Shown here piece after piece: positions 7,814-15,630 of a DNA stretch of 16,566 bases. Position 1 is the first letter of the stretch, and every line of letters begins with the position of its first letter. The translations under genes were made by a program, and so were the position numbers. The DNA comes from Spirochaetaceae bacterium UBA1306. GTDB taxonomy: Bacteria; Spirochaetota; Spirochaetia; Treponematales; Rectinemataceae. The notes below the pieces were generated by a model. That model searched no databases, was not told the origin of the DNA, and was given only the letters and a program-made list of their open reading frames with translations. Location of the stretch: the NCBI GenBank assembly GCA_002307245.1, contig DBTW01000201.1:1-16566 (forward strand), read 5' to 3'.

Positions 7814-7835
7814 ATGGGGGCGACGCCCATTTTTT
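7814..7835 (+). terminator. Second, weaker terminator-like hairpin
   Basis: ATGGG (7814-7818) can pair with CCCAT (7826-7830), or GGGC with GCCC in the centre. A run of six T (7830-7835) overlaps the end. It lies about 50 bp after the strong terminator and may catch read-through. The short stem makes this uncertain. Confidence 0.35.
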
Positions 7836-7897
7836 GCGAATCAGGTCGAATGTGGGTAGAGGATGGGCGTAGAGTACTAATTAGGTGTCGTTTGAGG

Positions 7898-7960
7898 GGA
7901 ATTTTAAAGAATTCCGCGATCGACCTAAACTGCCCACGATGGGGCAAAAGGAAAGAGGAA
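7898..7960 (+). promoter_or_regulatory. Leader of lipoprotein 2: two dyads and an RBS
   Basis: A perfect inverted repeat GGAATT-TTAAAG-AATTCC (7898-7915) is followed by TGCCC-ACGATG-GGGCA (7931-7946) and by a purine-rich RBS, GAGGAA (7955-7960), just before the ATG at 7963. No convincing -35/-10 pair was found in 7768-7897; TTGCGA (7834-7839) with TAGAGG (7857-7862) at 17 bp is only a weak candidate. The first dyad could be an operator; the second would fold close to the RBS in the mRNA. Confidence 0.4.
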
Positions 7961-7962
7961 CG

Positions 7963-10900
7963 ATGAAAAAGAGAACTCTCGCGATTCTAGGCTCAGTGGC
8001 AATTATTTCTTTTATTCTCGCCGGTTGCGGTGGCGGAGGCTCCTCGAAGGTAGAATCCCCCACTCTTGCTGACAATATCGTCAGCGAAATGGGCTCCAAT
8101 CTCGACGCCTCTTCCCGTTTTCTTGTCGGTACTGCGGCTAAATCATTCTCTAGCAGCGATATAGCCACCATAAAGGCGAGCGCAACAGCTGCAATCGCGG
8201 CCGCCGGGCTCCACGATTCCCAGGCTATGGACCTCATCGTAGCCGCCATGTTGAGCGGCGTAGCCGATGCCGTGAATGCCCAGAGCGGCAGCAGCGACTT
8301 GAGCGGCGCCATCGCCGTCGCCGCCAAGAGCGCCGTCGTGTCCATCGGCGTCCTGGGCCGCGAGACTTATTTCAGCAAGGACGTGACGGTCGCGATAGCC
8401 GTGGGCGCGGTTGCCCAGGCTGCGGTCAAGGCCGTCGACGCCACGAGCGCCACTGACGCCGTCAAGGCCGAGCTCAAGACCCAAGCCGTTTCCGCTGCGG
8501 TCAAGGCCATCGATAGCGCCGCGAGTCTCACCGACGCCTCCGGCGCGGTCAAGGAGATCCTCAAGCAGGTTCTCGCCTCCGAGACTATCACGGCCGTGTC
8601 GAACAGCGACAATGGCGCCCTCAAGTCGGTGATAGCCGCCGTCGCGGCCGCCTCCGCCGAGAGCGAAAAGGCCAAGGCTGCGGTGACTCCCGCCTTCGTG
8701 GCCGCCGCCGTCGTCCAGGATCTCGGCGACATGTGTGCCGCAGGGACGATCCAGGCCTCGTCCGCCGGAGCCTTCGGCGCTTCGATCACGATCGCCATCG
8801 TCCTCGCCACCGATGCCGATATCACCGAGGTGGCCCAAGCCATCACCGATAGCGGCTCCGAGGTCATCTCCGCGTCCGACCTCGTGACGATTGTCACGAA
8901 CGCCGGAAACGCCAAGGCCGAGACGGTAAGCGCCGTCGCAACGGTGGGGTTCAACTCCACCGCCGCGACCACGGCAAGCACCGCTACCCTCAGCGTAACG
9001 ACGGATAAGGCCTATCTCCTATCCGCCGGCAGCGTAGGCACCAGCTTTAACTGGTCGAGCATCAGCCTCGGCGCGCCCCAGATACAAAGGGACGGCGAGG
9101 GCTACAGCTACGTTTCCACCTCGATGCAAGGCAGCTGGGTTTATCGGCTGACCGTGGGCGGCACGTACAAATTCGCCACGGCCGACGTGACCGTCGTGTC
9201 CACGGTAGCCGCGCCCGTGACGGCCGCCGGGCAGAACGCCCTCGGCCTCGAGAAGATCGTGAACGGCGACGTCAGCGGGGCTCGCGCCTGCTTCCTCGCC
9301 GCCTCCAAGCTCAGCGTGAGCGCCGACAACCTCAAGGGCGATATCGACCAGGCCAAGCTCTGGATAGCCTTGCTCGACCTCGCCAATACTTCGGTGAACG
9401 CCGATGTCGTCAGCCTCTTCCGGGACAACTTCGGCTTCGTCGGCTATCCCACGGATCTCAAGACCCTCCTTGGTGGGACCTGGCTCAGCGAGCAGTGGTA
9501 TGGGAGGAGCAGTTCCTACAAATTCGCCAAGCTCGCGAGCGCTGCGGGGCTCGATCGAGTCTATTTCCGCGGCAGCTTCACGGCTTCGCAAGACGGACTA
9601 TATTACTGCTGCTATGATTTTGCGACGGGCAAGAATCTTAGCGCGAATGGCACATTTACCTTTAGCGACAGCGGTACGGAGATTTCGCCCTGCTATGCGA
9701 GATCTTCGGAGGAAGTAAGCAGGGCCTCGGGCGAGTTCACCGATTATCAGGGCCTTGACGTCGATACGAGCTCGCTCACCGCCTACAAGCGGCTCTCCGG
9801 CTTCGCTGACCTGGCCAATCCCGAGGGGCTCTATCCCGAGGTCCAGCTGCCTTCTTGGGCTTCGGCTCTCGGCGCCTTCGGCAAGAGCTCCTCGATGTAT
9901 CCGCTCTACATAATCGCGAATATCATCGACAAGAACCCAAGCGGCGCCAATCAGATCATGGATAGGGTCCTTTCAGGCGTCTTCGGATCGAACCTGGATT
10001 CCGCCATCGCCTCCTTGAAGGCCCTGGGAGACGTCACCATCACGGTGCCCGAGGCCGTCATCTCCATCGGGGAGGGATCCGACTCCTCCGGCGGCGTCGA
10101 AGCCGAGCCCGTCGAGGAAGCCGTGTCCGCCGACTCCCGCGACGTGTCGGCTGATGCCACCGCCCTGGTCATCACCCAGTCCGAAGTGCTGGCTTTCGCC
10201 GCGTCCCTCGAGTTCCTGAAGGGAACGATCCAGCTCGTGGACTCCTATAGCTACGCCTATCCCCTATCCAGCTTCCAATCGGTGCTGACCGAGTACTGCG
10301 ATTCGGATGCGTTCAGCTATTCGCCTGATGTCGACGCCAACGGCGTGCCCGACGCGATCCAGACGACCCTGACCGGGATCAAAGGGCCTCTCGCATATCC
10401 CGGCATTCTGGCCGATCGCAAGGCCAACCTGAGGCCGGCTGCCCGGGCGAGCTTCGTGTCGGCCCTGACCGACCTTGGAAGCGCGGCGGACACGATCTCG
10501 GAGAAGCTCAAGGCCGGCGCCTACACGGCGGTCTTGAGCGCGGACAAGGCTGAGGAATACGCCGGCTACATCGATGCCTATTCGGACAAGATCGCCGAAG
10601 CCAAGGCGGCCTTCGCGGACAGCGCGAAATCGGTCGCGATTTCCCTCGGGGAGGACATGACCGTCACCGCCTATCCGGGCAAGCTCTTCGACAGCGCGGT
10701 CTTCGAGCCTTCCAATGTCTTCGAGTGGGATGCAACGAATAGCAGGCCGGTTAAGTACCTTTCGGTGTATGGCTCCAAGGCCGGGACTACTTCGATTATG
10801 AGCTACGACGAGTACGCCGCAGCCATCGCCGCTGCGCCGGAAGACTATGAAGTCGAGAACTTCGGCGTAAAGCTGAATGCGGCCAAGCTCAAGGCTCTCT

Positions 10901-11073
10901 ATAGCGAGATCGAGGACCTGGGCGACGCGCTGTACCTGCCGATAAACGGGAGCGGCAGAAAGACCATCTCTTCGAAGAAATCGTCCAAGTCATATGTCCC
11001 TGACTATTTCTACGACTGGCTCATCGGCTACTACTCCAATAGCAACGATTATTCGAGTTCGACCGAGGACTGA
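7963..11073 (+). CDS. Giant lipoprotein 2, tandem paralogue of lipoprotein 1
   Basis: This 1036-aa lipoprotein starts at the ATG at 7963, chosen because it has an RBS and begins a canonical signal: MKKR, hydrophobic core, lipobox LAGC with Cys22. The frame is open to 7885 but the extra residues would spoil the signal. The layout parallels lipoprotein 1: an Ala/Val/Ser-rich region (about 30-340); a PKD-like stretch (about 343-415, YVSTSMQGSWVYRLTVGG); a helical AKLW segment; FGFVGYP (about 490-496); YPLYIIANIIDKNPSG (646-661); ILADRK; and PGKLFDSAVF. Differences from lipoprotein 1: an acidic Ser/Glu/Asp-rich insertion at about residues 700-735; a DVDANGVPD motif (789-797) that fits the DxDxNGxxD calcium-binding loop; and a Cys pair in YYCCYD (547-552). 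It lies 77 bp before the MMPL operon. Family function is unknown; an outer-membrane or surface location is inferred. Confidence 0.85.
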   Translation: MKKRTLAILGSVAIISFILAGCGGGGSSKVESPTLADNIVSEMGSNLDASSRFLVGTAAKSFSSSDIATIKASATAAIAAAGLHDSQAMDLIVAAMLSGVADAVNAQSGSSDLSGAIAVAAKSAVVSIGVLGRETYFSKDVTVAIAVGAVAQAAVKAVDATSATDAVKAELKTQAVSAAVKAIDSAASLTDASGAVKEILKQVLASETITAVSNSDNGALKSVIAAVAAASAESEKAKAAVTPAFVAAAVVQDLGDMCAAGTIQASSAGAFGASITIAIVLATDADITEVAQAITDSGSEVISASDLVTIVTNAGNAKAETVSAVATVGFNSTAATTASTATLSVTTDKAYLLSAGSVGTSFNWSSISLGAPQIQRDGEGYSYVSTSMQGSWVYRLTVGGTYKFATADVTVVSTVAAPVTAAGQNALGLEKIVNGDVSGARACFLAASKLSVSADNLKGDIDQAKLWIALLDLANTSVNADVVSLFRDNFGFVGYPTDLKTLLGGTWLSEQWYGRSSSYKFAKLASAAGLDRVYFRGSFTASQDGLYYCCYDFATGKNLSANGTFTFSDSGTEISPCYARSSEEVSRASGEFTDYQGLDVDTSSLTAYKRLSGFADLANPEGLYPEVQLPSWASALGAFGKSSSMYPLYIIANIIDKNPSGANQIMDRVLSGVFGSNLDSAIASLKALGDVTITVPEAVISIGEGSDSSGGVEAEPVEEAVSADSRDVSADATALVITQSEVLAFAASLEFLKGTIQLVDSYSYAYPLSSFQSVLTEYCDSDAFSYSPDVDANGVPDAIQTTLTGIKGPLAYPGILADRKANLRPAARASFVSALTDLGSAADTISEKLKAGAYTAVLSADKAEEYAGYIDAYSDKIAEAKAAFADSAKSVAISLGEDMTVTAYPGKLFDSAVFEPSNVFEWDATNSRPVKYLSVYGSKAGTTSIMSYDEYAAAIAAAPEDYEVENFGVKLNAAKLKALYSEIEDLGDALYLPINGSGRKTISSKKSSKSYVPDYFYDWLIGYYSNSNDYSSSTED

Positions 11074-11085
11074 TCAAGCCATTCT

Positions 11086-11116
11086 GGAGCGCCGCGGCCT
11101 TGCGCCGCGGCGCTCC
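11086..11116 (+). terminator. Strong GC hairpin without a T run between lipoprotein 2 and the MMPL operon
   Basis: The perfect 13-bp arms GGAGCGCCGCGGC (11086-11098) and GCCGCGGCGCTCC (11104-11116) enclose a 5-nt loop, CTTGC. It starts 12 nt after the stop of lipoprotein 2. No T tract follows on either strand, so a standard intrinsic terminator is unlikely. It may act as a 3'-end stabiliser, a partial attenuator or a Rho-assisted end. Confidence 0.5.
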
Positions 11117-11150
11117 GCTCCTGTAGAGTGGCCTCGTTGGATCAAATAGC

Positions 11151-13343
11151 ATGCGAATGCGACTCCCGCCTCATATTTCAAAATCCGCCGCCTTCGCCGT
11201 TCTCGGCTTCGGGGTCATGCTCCTGCTCGCGGCAGGCTTCTCTCTACGCGGATTCCGAATCGATCCGAGCTTGGCCATCAAGCTGCCGGAGAATCCCGCT
11301 TCGCGGGAGCTTCGGGAGGCTGATGGGCTCTTCCCGGTCGAGCGCAGCCTGGTGGTCGCCCTGCCCGTCGAGGACGGGCCGGTCTCCGCCAAGGGCATCG
11401 CCCGCCTCGCGGAAGTCTCCGGGGGCTTGAGGAGCCTGGGGGAGGCGAGGGGAGCCTGGACCCTGGTCTCGCCGCTCACCGTGAGCGACCTCGAGCGCGT
11501 CGGCGATGCGATGGTCGAGGCTCCCCTGGTCGCCGGCCCGGCCGAGGATCCGCTGCGGCTTCACGGCCGTCTCGACGCCTCGCTCCTCCTCAAGAAACTC
11601 TTCCTCTCGGCCAAGGGCTCCGCCTGGACCCTCTACCTCCGCGTCCATGTCGAGCGAGAGGAGCTCCTCGCGGGCGTCGACGAGGCGAAGGCCCTGTGGC
11701 CCGAGCTGCGCTTCGCCGGCCAGCCTTATTACCAGGCCATGAACGGACGGATCCTCTCCCGCGAGTTTCCCCTCCTCCTCGCCGCAGCCGCCCTCGTCCT
11801 CCTCGCCATCGAGCTCGTCATCATGCGGAGCCTCGCGCCCGCGGTTTTCCTGTGGATCTTCTCCCTCCTGCCTACATTCTTCCTGATTGCCCTGTTCTCC
11901 TTGACTGGGACGGCCTTGCGCCTCGACCTCGTGTTGGCTCCGGCCCTCACCCTCGCCCTGACCAATTCCTACGTGACGCACATCTATCGAGGCTGGGCCG
12001 CCGAGAGCTTCGACGCGATGGCGGCCTTGAGGTCCAAGGGCAAGGTCGTCCTCCTCGACGCCCTGACCACCCTGCTCGGCTACGGCGGACTCCTCGTCTC
12101 GCCCCTCGTCGAGCTGAGGACCCTGGGGCTCTTCTGCATCGCGGGATGCCTGATCTCCCTCGTCGTCGCCCTGGTCTCGATGCCTGCCGCCCTCTCCCTC
12201 GTGCGCTCGCCATCGCGCGCGGCTCGCCGTTTCGCCGCGAGCGCCGCGGTCCCCCCGGTCCCGGGCCCCTCGCGCGAAGGGAGGATCGGGCGCCCGGGAA
12301 GGCGCCTGGCTCCTCTGGCCTGGTCGGCGGCGGCGCTCGTCATGGGTTTCTTCGCCCTCAAGCTGGAAGCCGGGATTTCGGTCCGGGATTATTTCGTGCC
12401 CGGATCGGCGAGGGCCGCGGAGTTCTCCTTTTTCGACAAGGAGTATTCCGGTCTCGGGGAGGCTACGCTTGTTGTGGAGACGGGCCGGGAGTACGGCCTG
12501 GTCGACCTCGATCTCTTCCGCGCCTTGCGCGATCTCGAGCGGGGCCTGGCGGCCGTCCCCGACCTGGGCAGCGTCTACGGCTACACCGACCTCGTGGCCG
12601 AGGCCAGCGCCCGTTGGGACGGCAAGCCGGGCACGGTCGAGCCCGCGACCCAGGAGGAGATCGGCGAGATGCTGGAGCTGCTCTCGGGTACCAAGGGCGC
12701 CACGCTTTCCAAGGGGGTGGTCGACGCGGATTGGTCGGCCGCTCGCTTTACGGTAACCCTCGCCCCGGGCTTCCAGCCGGTCCAGGACATGGACAGGCTG
12801 CGCGCCGCCGCCGACGCGGCCTGGAGGGCCACGGGATGCAAGGCGAGGCTCCTCTGGGGCGGCGCGGCCGCCGAGAGCGCGATCGAGGAGAAGGCCTATC
12901 TGTCGGGGCAGATCTCTGGCACCTTCCTTTTCTTCGCCGCCCTCGTCCTCGGCCTCGTCCTCGTGCTGCGATCCTTCCCGAAGGCCCTCGCGGTATCCCT
13001 CGTCCCCATACTGGGATTCCTGGCCTCCCTCGGCCTCATGGGCCTCCTCGGCTGGAGGCTCTGCAGCGTTCACGCCCTGGCCCTGGCCACCATTGCGGGC
13101 ACGGGCGTCGATAATGCCCTCGCCCTCGTGCTGGGCGGCTGGAGCCGGGAAGCCCGCGACGCGGCCGTCGATTCCTCCATCCTGATCGTGCTCTCGGTCC
13201 TGGCCCTCTGCTTCTGCTCGTCCTACTATATCGTCCAGGCGGCCATCGTCTGCTCGGTCGGCCTCGTCGCCTCGGCCCTCGCCTCGGTGATCCTGATCCC
13301 GGCCCTGATCGGCGATCGTACCCCGAAGGATCCCGCGCCATGA
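11151..13343 (+). CDS. MMPL-type RND superfamily transporter
   Basis: This 730-aa inner-membrane protein has the twofold RND layout. TM1 (about 13-33) is followed by a periplasmic domain (34-205) and a TM cluster with helices near 206-226, 229-253, 258-280, 301-320 and 327-350. TM7 (388-404) is followed by a second periplasmic domain (405-588) and a second cluster with helices near 589-607, 612-634, 641-662 and 671-720. MMPL proteins use the proton-motive force to extract lipids or other hydrophobic cargo from the inner membrane. The usual TM4/TM10 Asp-Tyr relay pairs look degenerate: TM4 has N272-S273-Y274, TM10 has D654-N655. The ATG at 11151 has only a weak GGA (11139-11141) upstream; a second ATG at 11157 is possible. 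The stop overlaps the next start as ATGA, so the pair is translationally coupled. The exact substrate cannot be read from the sequence. Confidence 0.88.
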   Translation: MRMRLPPHISKSAAFAVLGFGVMLLLAAGFSLRGFRIDPSLAIKLPENPASRELREADGLFPVERSLVVALPVEDGPVSAKGIARLAEVSGGLRSLGEARGAWTLVSPLTVSDLERVGDAMVEAPLVAGPAEDPLRLHGRLDASLLLKKLFLSAKGSAWTLYLRVHVEREELLAGVDEAKALWPELRFAGQPYYQAMNGRILSREFPLLLAAAALVLLAIELVIMRSLAPAVFLWIFSLLPTFFLIALFSLTGTALRLDLVLAPALTLALTNSYVTHIYRGWAAESFDAMAALRSKGKVVLLDALTTLLGYGGLLVSPLVELRTLGLFCIAGCLISLVVALVSMPAALSLVRSPSRAARRFAASAAVPPVPGPSREGRIGRPGRRLAPLAWSAAALVMGFFALKLEAGISVRDYFVPGSARAAEFSFFDKEYSGLGEATLVVETGREYGLVDLDLFRALRDLERGLAAVPDLGSVYGYTDLVAEASARWDGKPGTVEPATQEEIGEMLELLSGTKGATLSKGVVDADWSAARFTVTLAPGFQPVQDMDRLRAAADAAWRATGCKARLLWGGAAAESAIEEKAYLSGQISGTFLFFAALVLGLVLVLRSFPKALAVSLVPILGFLASLGLMGLLGWRLCSVHALALATIAGTGVDNALALVLGGWSREARDAAVDSSILIVLSVLALCFCSSYYIVQAAIVCSVGLVASALASVILIPALIGDRTPKDPAP

Positions 13344-14107
13344 AGACAGCCCGAGCCCTCTTGCCCCTTGCCTTCCTCTGCCTCGCCGCCGGCGCGTCCT
13401 CGCAAGTCGCCTCCGCCTCGGCCCCGCCCGGACTCGAGGGCGCGGCCGCCCTCCTCGCGGGCTCCTATCTCTTCAGCCCCGCTCCTTGCGTCGTCCTCCG
13501 GCTGGAGATGGACATCTCCGGCGGCGGGGAGTCCAAGAAGCGCGAGCTCGAGCTTTCCCTAGACAGGCGGAACGGCCGTACGCTCACGATGGCGCGCATC
13601 GTGAGCCCGGCCTTCCTGTCCAGCATGAAATTCCTCAAGCGCTCCGAGCCGGGCCAGGCGGACGCGCAATGGGTCAAGACCTCCAAGGGCCTGCGGCGCC
13701 TCGGCGACTCGAACCGCTCCGAGCCGGTCTTCGGCTCCGACTTCACCGCCGAGGACTTCGGCAGCGTCGACTCCGCGGGCTTCACGCTCAGCCTGGCGCC
13801 CGAGCGCGATACCGAGGCCGCCCGGGCAGTCGCGGCCGTCCCCAAGGGCAAGGCCTCCTACGCGATGCGCGTCGTCTTCGTGGACCGGGATTCCTCCCTG
13901 ATAAGCGGCATGGAATATCTCGACGCATCGGGGCGGGCCCTGCGCCGCTATCGAGTCCTCGAGTCTTCGAGCGAGGGGGGCCGGTCCCGCCCGACCCTCG
14001 CCGTCATGGCAGATCTCGAGAGCGGAAGCGAGACCCGCCTGCGCGTCCTCTCGTCCCAGTCCCCCCAATCCCTGCCCGAGCGAAGCTTCAACCCGGGAGC
14101 CTTGTGA
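13340..14107 (+). CDS. LolA-like periplasmic protein (outer-membrane lipoprotein-sorting family)
   Basis: This 255-aa secreted protein begins with a signal peptide (MKTAR, hydrophobic core 7-18, likely cleavage after SASA near residue 28). The mature part fits the LolA-like family commonly found beside MMPL genes: alternating beta-strands, an aromatic QWVKTSKGLRRL stretch (110-121), and the diagnostic FGSDFTAEDFG segment (131-141). A YAMRVVFVDRD strand follows (174-184), then MEYLDASG. LolA/LolB-fold proteins form a half-barrel that carries acyl chains. Here it would receive cargo from the MMPL partner and deliver it towards the outer membrane. It is not necessarily the housekeeping LolA. AAGGA (13326-13330) lies 9 nt before the ATG, which overlaps the stop of the MMPL gene by 4 bp. 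Its own stop overlaps the next start (GTGA). No lipobox was seen, so it should be soluble. Confidence 0.8.
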   Translation: MKTARALLPLAFLCLAAGASSQVASASAPPGLEGAAALLAGSYLFSPAPCVVLRLEMDISGGGESKKRELELSLDRRNGRTLTMARIVSPAFLSSMKFLKRSEPGQADAQWVKTSKGLRRLGDSNRSEPVFGSDFTAEDFGSVDSAGFTLSLAPERDTEAARAVAAVPKGKASYAMRVVFVDRDSSLISGMEYLDASGRALRRYRVLESSSEGGRSRPTLAVMADLESGSETRLRVLSSQSPQSLPERSFNPGAL

Positions 14108-15504
14108 GGACCGCAGCGGCGCTTGTCGCCCTCGCCGTCCTCGCCGCTCCCCTCCACGCCCTCGACCTCTCGGCGGGTGGCGTGGCGGCCCTGAGCTACG
14201 GCGCGGATTACGGCTCTCTCCTGGACTCAAGCGGCGGCGACGGCGCGGCCTCGGACGAGGGCCGCTTCTCCTTCGAGCCCATGGCCTCGCTCTCGCTCGC
14301 CGCCGGCTCTTGGGCCCTGGAGGCCCAGGCCCGAGGCCGCTTCGAGGCGGCGAGCTCCCCGGCCGAGGCCTTCGCCCGCCTCGAGTCCGCCCATGCGACC
14401 CTCTGGGCGGGCGAGCGCGCCTATCTCGAGGTCGCCTATGGCCTCGACGAGGCCGCGGCCGCCGAGGTCTTCCCGCTCACGACCTTCCTCGGCCCCTCCG
14501 ATCCCCTGTCCCGTCTCGAGAGCTGGGGAGGGGAGGCCCGGAGGAGCGAGCCCTTCCTGAAGCTCGGCGCCGTCTTCGGCGCCTTGAGCGCGTCCTTCGC
14601 CTGCGCCCCCTTCGCGCCGCCCCTCGTCGTGCCCTCGCTCGACTCGCACTTCTTCCCCAGTAACGAGATCCCCGAGTCGATCGTTATCAACGGCGACACC
14701 TATTATCGCGGCTCCCTCGCCTACACGGAGGGCTCCCAGTACCAGGCCGAGGACTTCGAGGGAAGGCAGTCCTGGGAGCTCGATCCCTCGTACATCGCGG
14801 GTCTCGAGGCGAGCCTCGGCCCCTTCGACCTGGGGATCCGCGGCTTCTCGGGCCTCGAGCGCCAGGCGAGCCTGTATCCGATCTTCGTGTCGCCCGCCTC
14901 CGACGGCGAGGACTACGGCATCCTCCTCGAGGCGAGGAGGGCGCGCGTGCAGGCCCTCGCCGCGAGCTGCACCTTCGTCTCGGGTTCGCTTCGCGCCTGG
15001 ACCGAGGCCTGCTACACGAAGGGCGCGAGCCTCTCGACCGGGAGCGCCTTCTGGGAGGGCTGCAACACGGGCTACTACCTGAGCTCGAGCGGGAAGGATT
15101 TCTTCGGCAGGGTCGCGCCCATACTCGCCCTCGACAAGCTGGCAGCTACCGGGGGCGCGAGCTACCAGGCGGGCTGGACCGAGTTCTCCGCCCTCTTCCT
15201 GGCGGAACTCAGCTATGCCTGGTACTTGGACGCTCCCGAGGGCATCGACGCGCCGACCCTGTCCCGCGCCGCGGCCTTGTCGGCGAGCTTGGGCGATGCG
15301 TCCGGCCGCCTCCAGGGCACCCTTGCGGGGATAGTCTCCCTCGCGGACGCGAGCCTCGCCCTAAGGCTTTCCCTTTCCTACGAGCTCGGCGGCGATCGCG
15401 GCCTCGAGCTCGCCTTCCCCCTCTTCCTCGGGCCTGACGACAGCGAACTCGGACAGTACTCGGGCCGCCACCTCGCCTACCTGGGCTTCACGCAGAAATT
15501 CTAG
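14104..15504 (+). CDS. Predicted outer-membrane beta-barrel protein B
   Basis: This 466-aa protein starts at the GTG at 14104, chosen because GGGAG lies 4 nt upstream, it overlaps the preceding stop as GTGA, and it opens a clean signal peptide (MRTAAALVALAVLAAPLHA, then LDLSAGG). The frame remains open far upstream inside the LolA-like gene, but that part is a shadow. The mature protein has many alternating hydrophobic/polar stretches and ends LGFTQKF, with the terminal Phe typical of Bam substrates. It is a full-length paralogue of barrel A at 3201, sharing AEVFPxxTFLGPSDPLS (120-136), CAPF, LDSxFFP, LDPSYIA, KGASLSTGS and SELGQYS. As third gene of the MMPL/LolA-like operon it is the natural candidate for the outer-membrane end of that pathway. 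Whether it forms a pore, a receptor or an insertion platform is unknown. Confidence 0.8.
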   Translation: MRTAAALVALAVLAAPLHALDLSAGGVAALSYGADYGSLLDSSGGDGAASDEGRFSFEPMASLSLAAGSWALEAQARGRFEAASSPAEAFARLESAHATLWAGERAYLEVAYGLDEAAAAEVFPLTTFLGPSDPLSRLESWGGEARRSEPFLKLGAVFGALSASFACAPFAPPLVVPSLDSHFFPSNEIPESIVINGDTYYRGSLAYTEGSQYQAEDFEGRQSWELDPSYIAGLEASLGPFDLGIRGFSGLERQASLYPIFVSPASDGEDYGILLEARRARVQALAASCTFVSGSLRAWTEACYTKGASLSTGSAFWEGCNTGYYLSSSGKDFFGRVAPILALDKLAATGGASYQAGWTEFSALFLAELSYAWYLDAPEGIDAPTLSRAAALSASLGDASGRLQGTLAGIVSLADASLALRLSLSYELGGDRGLELAFPLFLGPDDSELGQYSGRHLAYLGFTQKF

Positions 15505-15525
15505 AGGCGCCCGCGGGCCCGCGCC

Positions 15526-15601
15526 TTGCCCCTCCGCCCGCCCGATGCTAGGCTTCATGTGTTCCTGGAAATTTGTTGGGATCCTTCATCCCCTCCAACA
15601 A
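15526..15601 (+). promoter_or_regulatory. Weak promoter and folded leader before the M32 carboxypeptidase
   Basis: TTGCCC (15526-15531) lies 17 bp before TAGGCT (15549-15554), which carries an extended TGC element (15546-15548). The leader then contains an inverted repeat, TTGTTGG (15573-15579) with CCAACAA (15595-15601), and an inner GAT/ATC pairing. It ends 18 nt before the GGAG RBS (15621-15624). A GC-rich stem GGCGC/GCGCC (15506-15510, 15521-15525) right after barrel B has only two T after it, so it is a poor terminator. Confidence 0.35.
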
Positions 15602-15630
15602 GCTTCGAGGAACCCAATAAGGAGACTCCC

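Noticed and set aside
7724..7966. 80-codon open frame between the lipoproteins
   Set aside because: It starts on top of a strong terminator, runs through a second hairpin and the leader of lipoprotein 2, and has no RBS.
11244..13073. 609-codon minus-strand open frame
   Set aside because: It lies wholly opposite the MMPL transporter, and its translation is charged low-complexity sequence. It is a compositional shadow.
13486..14103. Upstream in-frame extension of barrel B
   Set aside because: It overlaps the LolA-like gene and translates as Arg/Gly/Pro-rich noise. The GTG at 14104 has an RBS, a stop/start overlap and a signal peptide.
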